Source: Deltaproteobacteria bacterium (GTDB lineage: Bacteria > Desulfobacterota > Desulfobacteria > Desulfobacterales > G020354645). Taken from it: a DNA stretch of 64,000 nucleotides. Shown in pieces: positions 8,878-16,795 of the stretch. The notes below the pieces were generated by a model, which was not told the DNA's origin, did not search any database, and saw only the letters and a program-made list of their open reading frames with translations. Where the stretch lies: contig CP070652.1 of assembly GCA_020354645.1 (NCBI GenBank), positions 4,210,649 through 4,274,648 of the forward strand, given 5' to 3'. A program made the position numbers and the translations under genes. The number at the start of each line of letters is the position of its first letter. The stretch's first letter is position 1.

Positions 8878-9624
8878 TCATCCGGATAGTGCACCGGTTG
8901 TATGTTTCGGCTGATATCGTAGGGCCAGGGGCCGGGTTCTAAACCGGGGAACAAGAGTAATAACCATGCCGACATAAGCACCGAATGGACATCGCTGTAT
9001 GAGTTTTGACTGTTCCAGACTTTGGGTAAAATTCCCGGAGGGATCGGGGATCTGGCAGACTGTGCGCCAAGAAACCGGGACCTGCCCCAAAATGCTCCGA
9101 ACGGCTTTTTTCAGTTCCCAGATGCCGTAAAACCTTGCATGATTATAGATAGACCTTGTTAACATGCCCCTCAGGCGACGCTGGATTCCTTTTATGGCGT
9201 AACGGTTGAACACACCAATAAATACCCGGTCCTTTGCTACCCGGCAGGCCTCTTCAATTGCTTTGTGGGGATTGTCAACAAACTCCAGAGTTGTCGAAAA
9301 AATCGCATGATTAAAAGAATTGTCGTCAAACGGAAGATCTTCAGCAAAGCCGCGATAAAGACCCACCCGATCTCCCAATTTTTTTAATGTGATATCGAGC
9401 ATATACGGAGATGGATCAATCCCTGTCGCCTGAAGACCCAGGTCAACGAATTGTTGCAGCTTTTCTCCAATCCCGCAGCCAATGTCAATCACAGTCTCCC
9501 CGGACACCGGTTTGAGCATATCGAGCATAAGCTGGTTTTCAAGATCAACTTCAAATCTGTTACGCTGATTGTTATACCACTGCTCGTAAGCTTTAGCATC
9601 TTTGAAATCGAAGACATAGCCCAT
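8878..9624 (-). CDS. Class I SAM-dependent methyltransferase
   Basis: 248 residues with a Rossmann-fold SAM site: motif I ETVIDIGCGIGEKL, motif II region ATGIDPSPYML, and the post-motif segment FAEDLPFDDNSFNHAIFSTTLEFV, typical of the UbiE/Methyltransf_11 group. The C-terminal 100 residues are more basic (RRLRGMLTRS) and not assigned. There is no substrate clue from neighbours: the AmrS gene lies downstream and a DEAD-box helicase upstream, each separated by over 100 bp. Confidence 0.8.
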   Translation of the reverse strand: MGYVFDFKDAKAYEQWYNNQRNRFEVDLENQLMLDMLKPVSGETVIDIGCGIGEKLQQFVDLGLQATGIDPSPYMLDITLKKLGDRVGLYRGFAEDLPFDDNSFNHAIFSTTLEFVDNPHKAIEEACRVAKDRVFIGVFNRYAIKGIQRRLRGMLTRSIYNHARFYGIWELKKAVRSILGQVPVSWRTVCQIPDPSGNFTQSLEQSKLIQRCPFGAYVGMVITLVPRFRTRPLALRYQPKHTTGALSG

Positions 9625-9814
9625 AATTTGTAATTTAAGGAAAAAATATAGCTATTTCAAGGGGAAAACCACTGTTGTCCGGCTCTTTCCGCCAAATAAC
9701 CTCTGCCCCGTTCCCAACAAAAGATGAGCAAATATAAGGCAGGGACTGGATCGCCGGTGCTTAGACGAAGGTTTATTTTTGTTTAATCGTTACATGTCTT
9801 TTTTCAACAAACAT

Positions 9815-11248
9815 TTATTTTTGCCGACGCCGCCTTCTTTTCGGAGCTGATTTATTTGTGCCTTTTTTCAGCTGCGATCCTGAGCGCGTATTTTGCTCTG
9901 GTGGAAAACCGAAAAAAGCGCCCGGGTGGGTTTGTTTCCATGATTTTTCAACCTTATTCAGACGCGTCAATCTTTTTTTTACCCGCCCCCGGCCGCGGGC
10001 GGTCCTGCCTTTCCGACCCATGGCGGCAATGCAGACCGATCCGCACTTATCCTCGCCGAACCAGTCATCCTCCGGCCAGATAACTGGAAGCTTGTACCCC
10101 AGCATCTCTTCCAAGGGTTCGAGATGGTACACATATCGTTCACAGGCCAGTGAAATCGCATTACCGGTCTTCCCCGCCCGGGCGGTTCTGCCGATACGGT
10201 GGATGTAATTTTCTGAATCCTCAGGCAGATCATAATTGATCACATGGCTGATGTCTTCGACATGTATTCCTCTTGAAGCCACATCCGTGGCAACCAGTAT
10301 TTTGATGCTCCCATTTTTAAATTGACTCATTAGTTTGAACCGTTTGCGTTGTGGCAGATCGCCGGTAAGCCCTTCAGCAGGCCACCCGTTGCCCTTCAGT
10401 TTCAGAGCGAGCCATTCCACCCCGGCCTTAGTATTTACAAAAATAAGAACCCGAACCCAATCTTCCCTTGTCAATAATCCCAGAAGAAGTGGCAGCTTTT
10501 TATCAAGGCCAATATGAAACAGTGACTGCTCGATACCTTCCACCGTCACTTCTTCCGGTGTAATCGCAATAAACTCTGGCACATTCATGTAATCATAAGT
10601 GAGTTCCATCACCCGATAGGAAAGCGTGGCAGAGAAAAGCATGGATTGCCGTTTGTCGTAGGAAGGGAGTTGGCGCAAAATGTAACGCATATCCTTGGCA
10701 AAACCGAGATCCAGAAGACGGTCGGCTTCATCGATGACCACAATCTGGATAGCATCGGTTTTAAACACACCCTGCTTATAAAAATCAATAATCCGTCCAG
10801 GGGTACAGATGACAATATCCACGCCCTTGCTTAGAGTCTTGGCCTGCTTTTGGTAATCGACACCACCGACCACCTGGATTATTTTAAAATCGGTGTACCG
10901 CCCGAGGGTCGCGGCTTCCTGATAGATTTGGTGGGCCAACTCACGGGTTGGTGCGACAATAACAGCAGCGGGCAGCCCTGATTTTCGAGTAGACATCGAC
11001 AACAGTCGCGTAAAAACCGTTACCAGGAAAGCTGCTGTTTTGCCGGTGCCGGTCTGGGCTTGACCGGCTACATCGCGGCCGGACAGGGAAACCGCTAAAG
11101 TCTGGGCCTGAATAGGGGTGCAATATTTGAAACCGGCGTCTTTCAGCCCTCTCAAAATCCCTGCTGGTAGGCTGAACTCCTTAAAAAGGGTCCGGGTGAG
11201 GAATTTCGGTTTTTCAGCTCGCCGAACAGGTGGTTGTGATTCGGGCAT
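9815..11248 (-). CDS. DEAD-box ATP-dependent RNA helicase
   Basis: 477 residues with the complete DEAD-box set in order: Q motif (FKYCTPIQAQTL), motif I AQTGTGKT, Ia PTRELA, II DEAD, III SAT, IV LIFVNTK, V TDVASRGI and VI HRIGRTARAG. The tail (about 390-477) is Lys/Arg-rich and ends in a run of basic residues, as in RhlB/RhlE-type proteins that bind rRNA or mRNA. ATG 11248 has AAAGGAA upstream. It stands alone and faces the moeA operon divergently. The precise subtype is not decided. Confidence 0.92.
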   Translation of the reverse strand: MPESQPPVRRAEKPKFLTRTLFKEFSLPAGILRGLKDAGFKYCTPIQAQTLAVSLSGRDVAGQAQTGTGKTAAFLVTVFTRLLSMSTRKSGLPAAVIVAPTRELAHQIYQEAATLGRYTDFKIIQVVGGVDYQKQAKTLSKGVDIVICTPGRIIDFYKQGVFKTDAIQIVVIDEADRLLDLGFAKDMRYILRQLPSYDKRQSMLFSATLSYRVMELTYDYMNVPEFIAITPEEVTVEGIEQSLFHIGLDKKLPLLLGLLTREDWVRVLIFVNTKAGVEWLALKLKGNGWPAEGLTGDLPQRKRFKLMSQFKNGSIKILVATDVASRGIHVEDISHVINYDLPEDSENYIHRIGRTARAGKTGNAISLACERYVYHLEPLEEMLGYKLPVIWPEDDWFGEDKCGSVCIAAMGRKGRTARGRGRVKKRLTRLNKVEKSWKQTHPGAFFGFPPEQNTRSGSQLKKGTNKSAPKRRRRRQK

Positions 11249-11564
11249 ACATTCCTTTATTGTGCGTGCGGGGTGCCGGATCCTGAGTGACGGGGCTAAC
11301 CCGTAAGCAAACTATCTATTTCAAATCTGTTTTTGTAAATAGATCAATTATACATTCTCTCAAAGATTTTTCAAGCGCTAGCCATCTCCCATTGAAAGGT
11401 GCAACTGTGGCCACACTCTCTTTCTATCAAGGAGGACTGCATGCATCCCAATTACTTGCGCTGTCATAACCTTTATGCTACCAATTAGGGAAGCCTTCCT
11501 GCGGCAAACGGATGAGAAGAATATTTTATTATACAATTCAAAATTCAGCTTTTTTATCACTATC
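11249..11564. other. Divergent intergenic region, helicase / moeA
   Basis: About 316 bp between two divergent genes, so it should hold promoters for both. I see no repeat, terminator or confident -35/-10 pair. The moeA frame stays open up to an ATG at 11475, but that extension is unlike the family. Confidence 0.35.
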
Positions 11565-12794
11565 ATGACAGAATTTTTCAAAGTAACCGAACTATCAAAA
11601 GTTCTTGAGTACGCTTCGGCCTTCTCCCGCGTTGAAATCGAGGAAGTCCCATTACTGGATACGACGGAACGATTCCTTGCCGCCGACATTGTTTGCGATC
11701 ATGATTTGCCGGATTTCCCCCGGTCTACCATGGACGGATATGCTGTGCGGGGATCATCTACTTTTGGCGCCAGTGAGGGAAATCCTGCCTATCTCAACAT
11801 CGTCGGCTCTGTGAACATGGGTCAATCTCCGGACTTTACCATCGGACCCGGTGAAGCCTGCCGGATATCAACCGGCGGTATGCTGCCTGCTGGTTCGGAC
11901 AGCGTCGTCATGATTGAGCACACCGAAGCTCTTGATGACACCACCATTGAGGTATACCGAAGTGTTGCCCCCGGCCAACATGTAGTGGCGGTAGGCGAGG
12001 ATATCAAAGAAGGTGAAACCATTCTTTTCAGAGGCAAGAAAATCAGACCTCAGGAAACAGGTTTGCTCGCAGCCCTTGGCAAAACCACCGTTAAAGTATA
12101 CAAAAGACCGATAATCGGTATCATTTCATCCGGCGATGAAGTCGTACCGGTGGAAGATATCCCCGGACCGGCTCAGATTCGCGACATTAACAGCTATTCC
12201 CTAGCCAGTCAGATACAGCAAACGGGCGGCATCCCGGTCTTGTATGGCATCGTTCGAGACGATTATACCTTACTTTATGATAAATGTGTTCAGGCCCTGA
12301 CTCAATCCGACATGGTCATAATCTCTGGTGGAAGTTCTGTCGGCGCCCGTGATTTTACGATAGAGGTACTCTCAAATTTGCCGCAGTCAAGCATACTCGT
12401 TCACGGCATATCGATAAGTCCCGGCAAACCGACAATTCTTGCCAAGGCTCAAAACAAAGCCGTCTGGGGAATGCCCGGTCATGTGGTTTCGGCCATGATC
12501 GTATTTAAGGCAATTGTTCAAATTTTTATTGAACACATTGCCGGCCGCCGTGAGCATCAGCACCCAAAATTAAAACTCTCCGCTCGTCTCAGCCGAAATC
12601 TTTCATCTGCCCAGGGACGGGTCGACTATATCCGTGTCCGTTTAACTGAAAAAGAAGGCCAGCGTTGGGCCGAACCAATTCTTGGCAAATCCGGACTCAT
12701 CAACACAATGGTCAAGGCTGACGGATTGATTGCCATCGATATCAATACGGAAGGACTGGACAAAGGTTCGGTGGTGGAAGTTATACCACTGTGA
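11565..12794 (+). CDS. moeA: Molybdopterin molybdenumtransferase MoeA
   Basis: 409 residues from ATG 11565, where the protein opens MTEFFKVTELSKVLE as MoeA proteins do; an in-frame ATG at 11475 adds 30 atypical residues. Family marks are STMDGYAVR (substrate region), GMLPAGSD, the MPT-binding ISGGSSVGARD and SPGKPTILA/GMPGHVVSA. MoeA inserts molybdenum (or supports tungsten) into adenylylated molybdopterin, the last step of Moco synthesis for formate dehydrogenases and similar oxidoreductases. The next gene is a second MoeA with an extra domain, 64 bp downstream. Such paired moeA genes are common in organisms that use both metals, but metal choice cannot be read here. Confidence 0.92.
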   Translation: MTEFFKVTELSKVLEYASAFSRVEIEEVPLLDTTERFLAADIVCDHDLPDFPRSTMDGYAVRGSSTFGASEGNPAYLNIVGSVNMGQSPDFTIGPGEACRISTGGMLPAGSDSVVMIEHTEALDDTTIEVYRSVAPGQHVVAVGEDIKEGETILFRGKKIRPQETGLLAALGKTTVKVYKRPIIGIISSGDEVVPVEDIPGPAQIRDINSYSLASQIQQTGGIPVLYGIVRDDYTLLYDKCVQALTQSDMVIISGGSSVGARDFTIEVLSNLPQSSILVHGISISPGKPTILAKAQNKAVWGMPGHVVSAMIVFKAIVQIFIEHIAGRREHQHPKLKLSARLSRNLSSAQGRVDYIRVRLTEKEGQRWAEPILGKSGLINTMVKADGLIAIDINTEGLDKGSVVEVIPL

Positions 12795-12858
12795 CCTTTT
12801 TCTGATGTATGCAAAAATTTATAGCAGTATTCGCAGAACGGCTGGAGTGATTAGAACC

Positions 12859-14793
12859 ATGGATCGTAATGTGTATCTCAAAATGAAGACGCTTAAGGAA
12901 GCTCGGGAAATCCTTTTTCGCCAATTCTCGGACCTCCGAATTTCGTCTTCTGAAATCATCGCTGTTCCAGAAGCTGTGGGACGCGTTCTGGCCGAGCCGG
13001 TTACGGCCAAGCTTTCTTGCCCTAATTTTCATGCAGCCGCAATGGATGGAATCGCAGTAAAAGCGGATACAACTTTCGGTGCCAGCGAGGCGAGGCCCAA
13101 GGAATTAATTATCGGTCAGGATGCTTTTTTTCTGAATACCGGACATGCAATGCCACAACACACCGATGCTGTCATCATGATTGAACACGTCAATATCCTC
13201 GATGAGAAACACGTCCAGATTGAGGCTCCAGCATTTCCCTGGCAAAACGTACGTAAAATAGGAGAGGATATTGTGGCAACCGAACTTCTCTTTCCTCAAA
13301 AACACCGCATCACCCCCTATTGTATCGGCGCCTTACTTTCCGGGGGCATACTTACTGTTTCCGTACTGAAAAAGCCTCACCTTTTAATTATCCCCACCGG
13401 TTCAGAACTGGTTGATTGGCGTGAATGTGATCTCGATGCCATGCGACCCGGGCAAGTCCTTGAAACCAATTCATTTGTCCTTGGAAAACTCGTTGAATCG
13501 TGCGGCGCAACGTATACTCGCGCCAGTATGTTGCAAGATGATCTAGCCAGTATCAAAGAAGCGGTTGCCAAAGCAGTAAAAAATGAATTCGACATTGTAT
13601 TGATTATCGGTGGATCTTCAGCCGGTTCAGAGGATTATGCCAAGGCTGTTATAACCGAACTCGGTGACGTTATTGTCCACGGCGTGACTATTATGCCGGG
13701 AAAACCGATCCTCATTGGCAATATCAGTAACAAGCCGATCTTCGGGATACCGGGATACCCGGTTTCAGCCATCATTGCTTTTGAACAGTTTGTGCGCTCC
13801 CTGATACACATGATGCAGGGTCAACCGGATGAAGCGCGAACTACTGTTCAGGTTGAACCAACACGAAAGATTGCCTCAAAGCTCGGTGTTGAGGAATTTC
13901 TACGCGTAAAATTGGGTAAAGTGGGCAACCGTATCGTTGCCACCCCATTGCCCAGGGGTGCCGGGTCTATCACTTCGATTACAGAAGCGGATGGCATCAT
14001 CCGGATACCCAATCATATAGAAGGAATTAAAGACCAGGATGTAGTCACGGCTGAACTCTTGCGACCTGTGGAGTCGATCCGCAATACTATCGTTATTGTA
14101 GGCAGTCATGATAACACGCTGGATGTTTTAGCTGATCAACTACGTGCAACATACGGTGCGCTGACGCTTTCCTCCAGCCACGTCGGAAGCATGGGCGGAC
14201 TGATGGCCATTAAAAGGGGGGTATGTCACTTGGCAGGGTCTCATCTGCTGGATACCCAGGACGGTTCATACAATATTTCATATATCAAACGATATTTGCC
14301 GGAGTTGAGTGCCGATAACCACATACGATTGGTTAATCTTGTTTTTCGGGATCAGGGCCTCATTGTAGGCCGGGGTAATCCGAAAGGCATCAAAGGGATA
14401 GAAGATCTCAGCCGAAAGGATGTCACGTTTATCAACCGCCAAGGTGGGTCCGGTACCAGAATTCTACTCGATTATCGCTTAAATCAGTTGGGAATGGATC
14501 CGGCAACGATTAGGGGCTACGATGCGGAAGAATTTACCCACATGTCGGTGGCCGTTGCTGTAAAGAGCCAGACGGTGGATGTAGGCTTGGGAATTTATGC
14601 CGCTGCAAAAGCCTTAAATCTCGATTTTATTCCCGTCGTTACCGAACAGTACGATCTGATTATCCCTCAGAAGTATTTTGAAACAGACAATATCCAACAT
14701 CTTCTAAAAACCATCAAAACGAAGGAATTTAAAAAACAGGTAGCAGCGCTGGGTGGGTACAGTACTGAAAGGACCGGTAAAATTATTTTATAG
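12859..14793 (+). CDS. MoeA fused to a periplasmic-binding-protein-like domain
   Basis: 644 residues from ATG 12859 (the frame is open back to 12730 but overlaps moeA). Residues about 1-405 are MoeA: HAAAMDGIAVKA, NTGHAMPQHTDAVIMIEH, IIGGSSAGSEDY and MPGKPILIG/GIPGYPVSA. Residues about 420-644 are a type-2 PBP-like domain seen C-terminal to MoeA or ModE in many bacteria and archaea (VGSHDNTLDVLADQL, HLAGSHLLD, RQGGSGTRILLDY, VAVAVKSQTVDVGLGI). In that domain family the ligand is thought to be molybdate/tungstate or a pterin, but this is not proven. It probably acts with the upstream MoeA in cofactor synthesis. Confidence 0.9.
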   Translation: MDRNVYLKMKTLKEAREILFRQFSDLRISSSEIIAVPEAVGRVLAEPVTAKLSCPNFHAAAMDGIAVKADTTFGASEARPKELIIGQDAFFLNTGHAMPQHTDAVIMIEHVNILDEKHVQIEAPAFPWQNVRKIGEDIVATELLFPQKHRITPYCIGALLSGGILTVSVLKKPHLLIIPTGSELVDWRECDLDAMRPGQVLETNSFVLGKLVESCGATYTRASMLQDDLASIKEAVAKAVKNEFDIVLIIGGSSAGSEDYAKAVITELGDVIVHGVTIMPGKPILIGNISNKPIFGIPGYPVSAIIAFEQFVRSLIHMMQGQPDEARTTVQVEPTRKIASKLGVEEFLRVKLGKVGNRIVATPLPRGAGSITSITEADGIIRIPNHIEGIKDQDVVTAELLRPVESIRNTIVIVGSHDNTLDVLADQLRATYGALTLSSSHVGSMGGLMAIKRGVCHLAGSHLLDTQDGSYNISYIKRYLPELSADNHIRLVNLVFRDQGLIVGRGNPKGIKGIEDLSRKDVTFINRQGGSGTRILLDYRLNQLGMDPATIRGYDAEEFTHMSVAVAVKSQTVDVGLGIYAAAKALNLDFIPVVTEQYDLIIPQKYFETDNIQHLLKTIKTKEFKKQVAALGGYSTERTGKIIL

Positions 14794-14865
14794 TACCCTT
14801 ATTACCTGATAGTAAACCGAAACGGGGAATAGTTTCCGGCCTGTTCATGATAGAGATAGTGCATC

Positions 14866-15279
14866 TTGAAGTACAAACTGATTGACCATACTGCCGATTT
14901 GGGCATTCATGTCTTTGGCAAAGATGCCGGCGATCTTTTTGCCAATGCTGCCCGGGCAATGTTTGATCAGATAACTGATATCAAAAAAGTAAAAGGCGTT
15001 GATAAACATAGCATCCGGGTAAAAGGTTCGGATTGGGCGGATTTAATGGTGAACTGGTTAAGAGAGCTCCTTTATTTTTGGACGGTGAAAGAAAAGCTGG
15101 TAAAATCCGTTGATATTGTTTCCATTTCAGAAGCAAAGCTTTCGGCCGTAATAACCACGGAAACATTTGACACGGCCCGTCATTCGATAAGGAATGAAAT
15201 AAAAGCGGTGACTTACCACCAGATTAACGTGGAATATTCAACAACAGGCTGGGAAGCGCAAGTGATATTTGATGTATGA
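14866..15279 (+). CDS. Archease, RtcB activator
   Basis: 137 residues from a TTG start; the first residues MKYKLIDHTADLGIHVFG are the archease N-terminus and decide the start. The metal-binding Asp is in DHTADLGI and the second acidic group is in the C-terminal IKAVTYHQINV region. Archease speeds guanylylation and turnover of RtcB and widens its nucleotide use. The rtcB gene follows directly, so the pair is the standard RNA-repair operon. A weak ribosome site suggests translation may be coupled or low. Confidence 0.92.
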   Translation: MKYKLIDHTADLGIHVFGKDAGDLFANAARAMFDQITDIKKVKGVDKHSIRVKGSDWADLMVNWLRELLYFWTVKEKLVKSVDIVSISEAKLSAVITTETFDTARHSIRNEIKAVTYHQINVEYSTTGWEAQVIFDV

Positions 15280-15351
15280 TTGGCTTTAATGTTTGAATCT
15301 CAGGAATCCGTTAGAAAAAGAAACCCCAACAAAAATTATACGGGCAAGGTA

Positions 15352-16785
15352 ATGGAAATAAAGCAGATAGACAAATATCATTGGGAGATTCCCAAAACAG
15401 GTAATATGCGGGTACCGGGAATTGTTTATTGCACGGCGGCCATGCTCAAAGGCCCCAAACAAGAGGAACCTTTGAAACAGGTGGCAAATGTGGCAACGCT
15501 ACCAGGCATCCAAAAAGCCTCGCTGGCTATGCCGGACATGCACTGGGGATATGGATTTCCCATAGGGGGAGTTGCAGCTTTTGACTGGAATTCAGGAATC
15601 ATATCCCCGGGCGGGGTCGGGTATGATATCAACTGCGGTGTCCGGCTGGCAGGAACTGCGCTCACCGAAAGTGAAGTCAGGTCCAAACTTGAAAATCTGG
15701 TCAATTCCCTCTACCGAAACATTCCCTCAGGGTTGGGCTCAAAGGGTTCACTGAAACTTTCTGTTTCCGAGGAGAAAAAGGTGTTGACCGAAGGTAGCCG
15801 GTGGGCGCTGCAACTGGGATTTGGCGAAGAAGCCGATATCGACCACACAGAAGACGGCGGATGCATGCCGCATGCAGATCCGTTGCTTGTGAGTAATCGT
15901 GCCTTGGAAAGGGGTCAAAGACAATTGGGAACTTTGGGATCCGGTAATCATTTTCTTGAAGTAGGCGTGGTAGAGGCGATCTATGATGCCAATGTTGCCG
16001 CCGTGTTCGGGCTTTTCGAAGGACAGGTTACGCTGATGATTCACTGCGGCTCCCGGGGATTCGGATACCAGGTTTGCGATGATTTTCTGGCTGCTATGAC
16101 CCGCCATGTGCAAAAACTGGATATCGATCTTCCGGATCGGCAGCTTGCCTGTGCCATGATCCGCTCTGAAATGGGAAGGCGCTATCGAAATGCCATGGCT
16201 TGCGCCGCAAATTATGCCTGGGCAAACCGACAGATCCTCCTGCATAAGTCCCGTGATGTTTTCCAGCAAGTATTCGGCATTGGGCCACGGGATTTGCAAA
16301 TGAATCTTGTTTACGACGTATGTCATAACATTGCAAAAAAGGAAGAACATATTATCGACGGTCAGAAAAAAGTAGTGTGCGTGCACCGCAAGGGTGCCAC
16401 TCGCTCTTTTCCGCCGGGACATCCATCACTATGTGAAAAATATCGTAATGTTGGCCAACCTGTAATCATACCCGGAGATATGGGTACGGCCTCGTATGTG
16501 CTGGCGGGCACCGAAAAAGCGATGGATAAAACATTTGGTTCCACCTGTCACGGTGCCGGACGGGTCTTAAGCAGAAAAGCAGCCAAAAAGGCCAGCAAGG
16601 GGCGGGCGATTCACCGCGAATTGGAGGATAAGGGCATCATGGTTCGCTGGACCGGTAAGGGGACGCTGGCCGAAGAGATGCCGGATGCCTATAAGAATGT
16701 TTCCGAAGTGGTGGAAGTCGTCCACGGCGCCGGAATTTCAAAAAAAGTGGCTAGGTTGAAGCCGATAGCGGTAGTAAAAGGTTAA
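15352..16785 (+). CDS. rtcB: RNA-splicing ligase RtcB
   Basis: 477 residues from ATG 15352 (MEIKQIDKYHWEIPK, typical N-terminus); earlier in-frame starts at 15280 and 15289 add an atypical Lys-rich leader. It carries the Mn-site motifs GVGYDINCGVRL, LGTLGSGNHFLEV and IHCGSRGFG, the CVHRKGATRSF segment, and the guanylylated His in STCHGAGRVLSR. RtcB joins 2',3'-cyclic phosphate or 3'-phosphate ends to 5'-OH RNA using GTP. In bacteria it acts in RNA repair. The archease gene is immediately upstream. All active-site residues appear intact. Confidence 0.96.
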   Translation: MEIKQIDKYHWEIPKTGNMRVPGIVYCTAAMLKGPKQEEPLKQVANVATLPGIQKASLAMPDMHWGYGFPIGGVAAFDWNSGIISPGGVGYDINCGVRLAGTALTESEVRSKLENLVNSLYRNIPSGLGSKGSLKLSVSEEKKVLTEGSRWALQLGFGEEADIDHTEDGGCMPHADPLLVSNRALERGQRQLGTLGSGNHFLEVGVVEAIYDANVAAVFGLFEGQVTLMIHCGSRGFGYQVCDDFLAAMTRHVQKLDIDLPDRQLACAMIRSEMGRRYRNAMACAANYAWANRQILLHKSRDVFQQVFGIGPRDLQMNLVYDVCHNIAKKEEHIIDGQKKVVCVHRKGATRSFPPGHPSLCEKYRNVGQPVIIPGDMGTASYVLAGTEKAMDKTFGSTCHGAGRVLSRKAAKKASKGRAIHRELEDKGIMVRWTGKGTLAEEMPDAYKNVSEVVEVVHGAGISKKVARLKPIAVVKG

Positions 16786-16795
16786 GGCCGAATCG

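Noticed and set aside
9858..10208. Plus-strand open frame inside the DEAD-box gene
   Set aside because: Antisense to the helicase C-terminus; it has no ribosome site and its residues reflect the complement of the basic tail.
15748..16422. Minus-strand 224-codon open frame inside rtcB
   Set aside because: Antisense to conserved RtcB motifs, with no ribosome site or family similarity.
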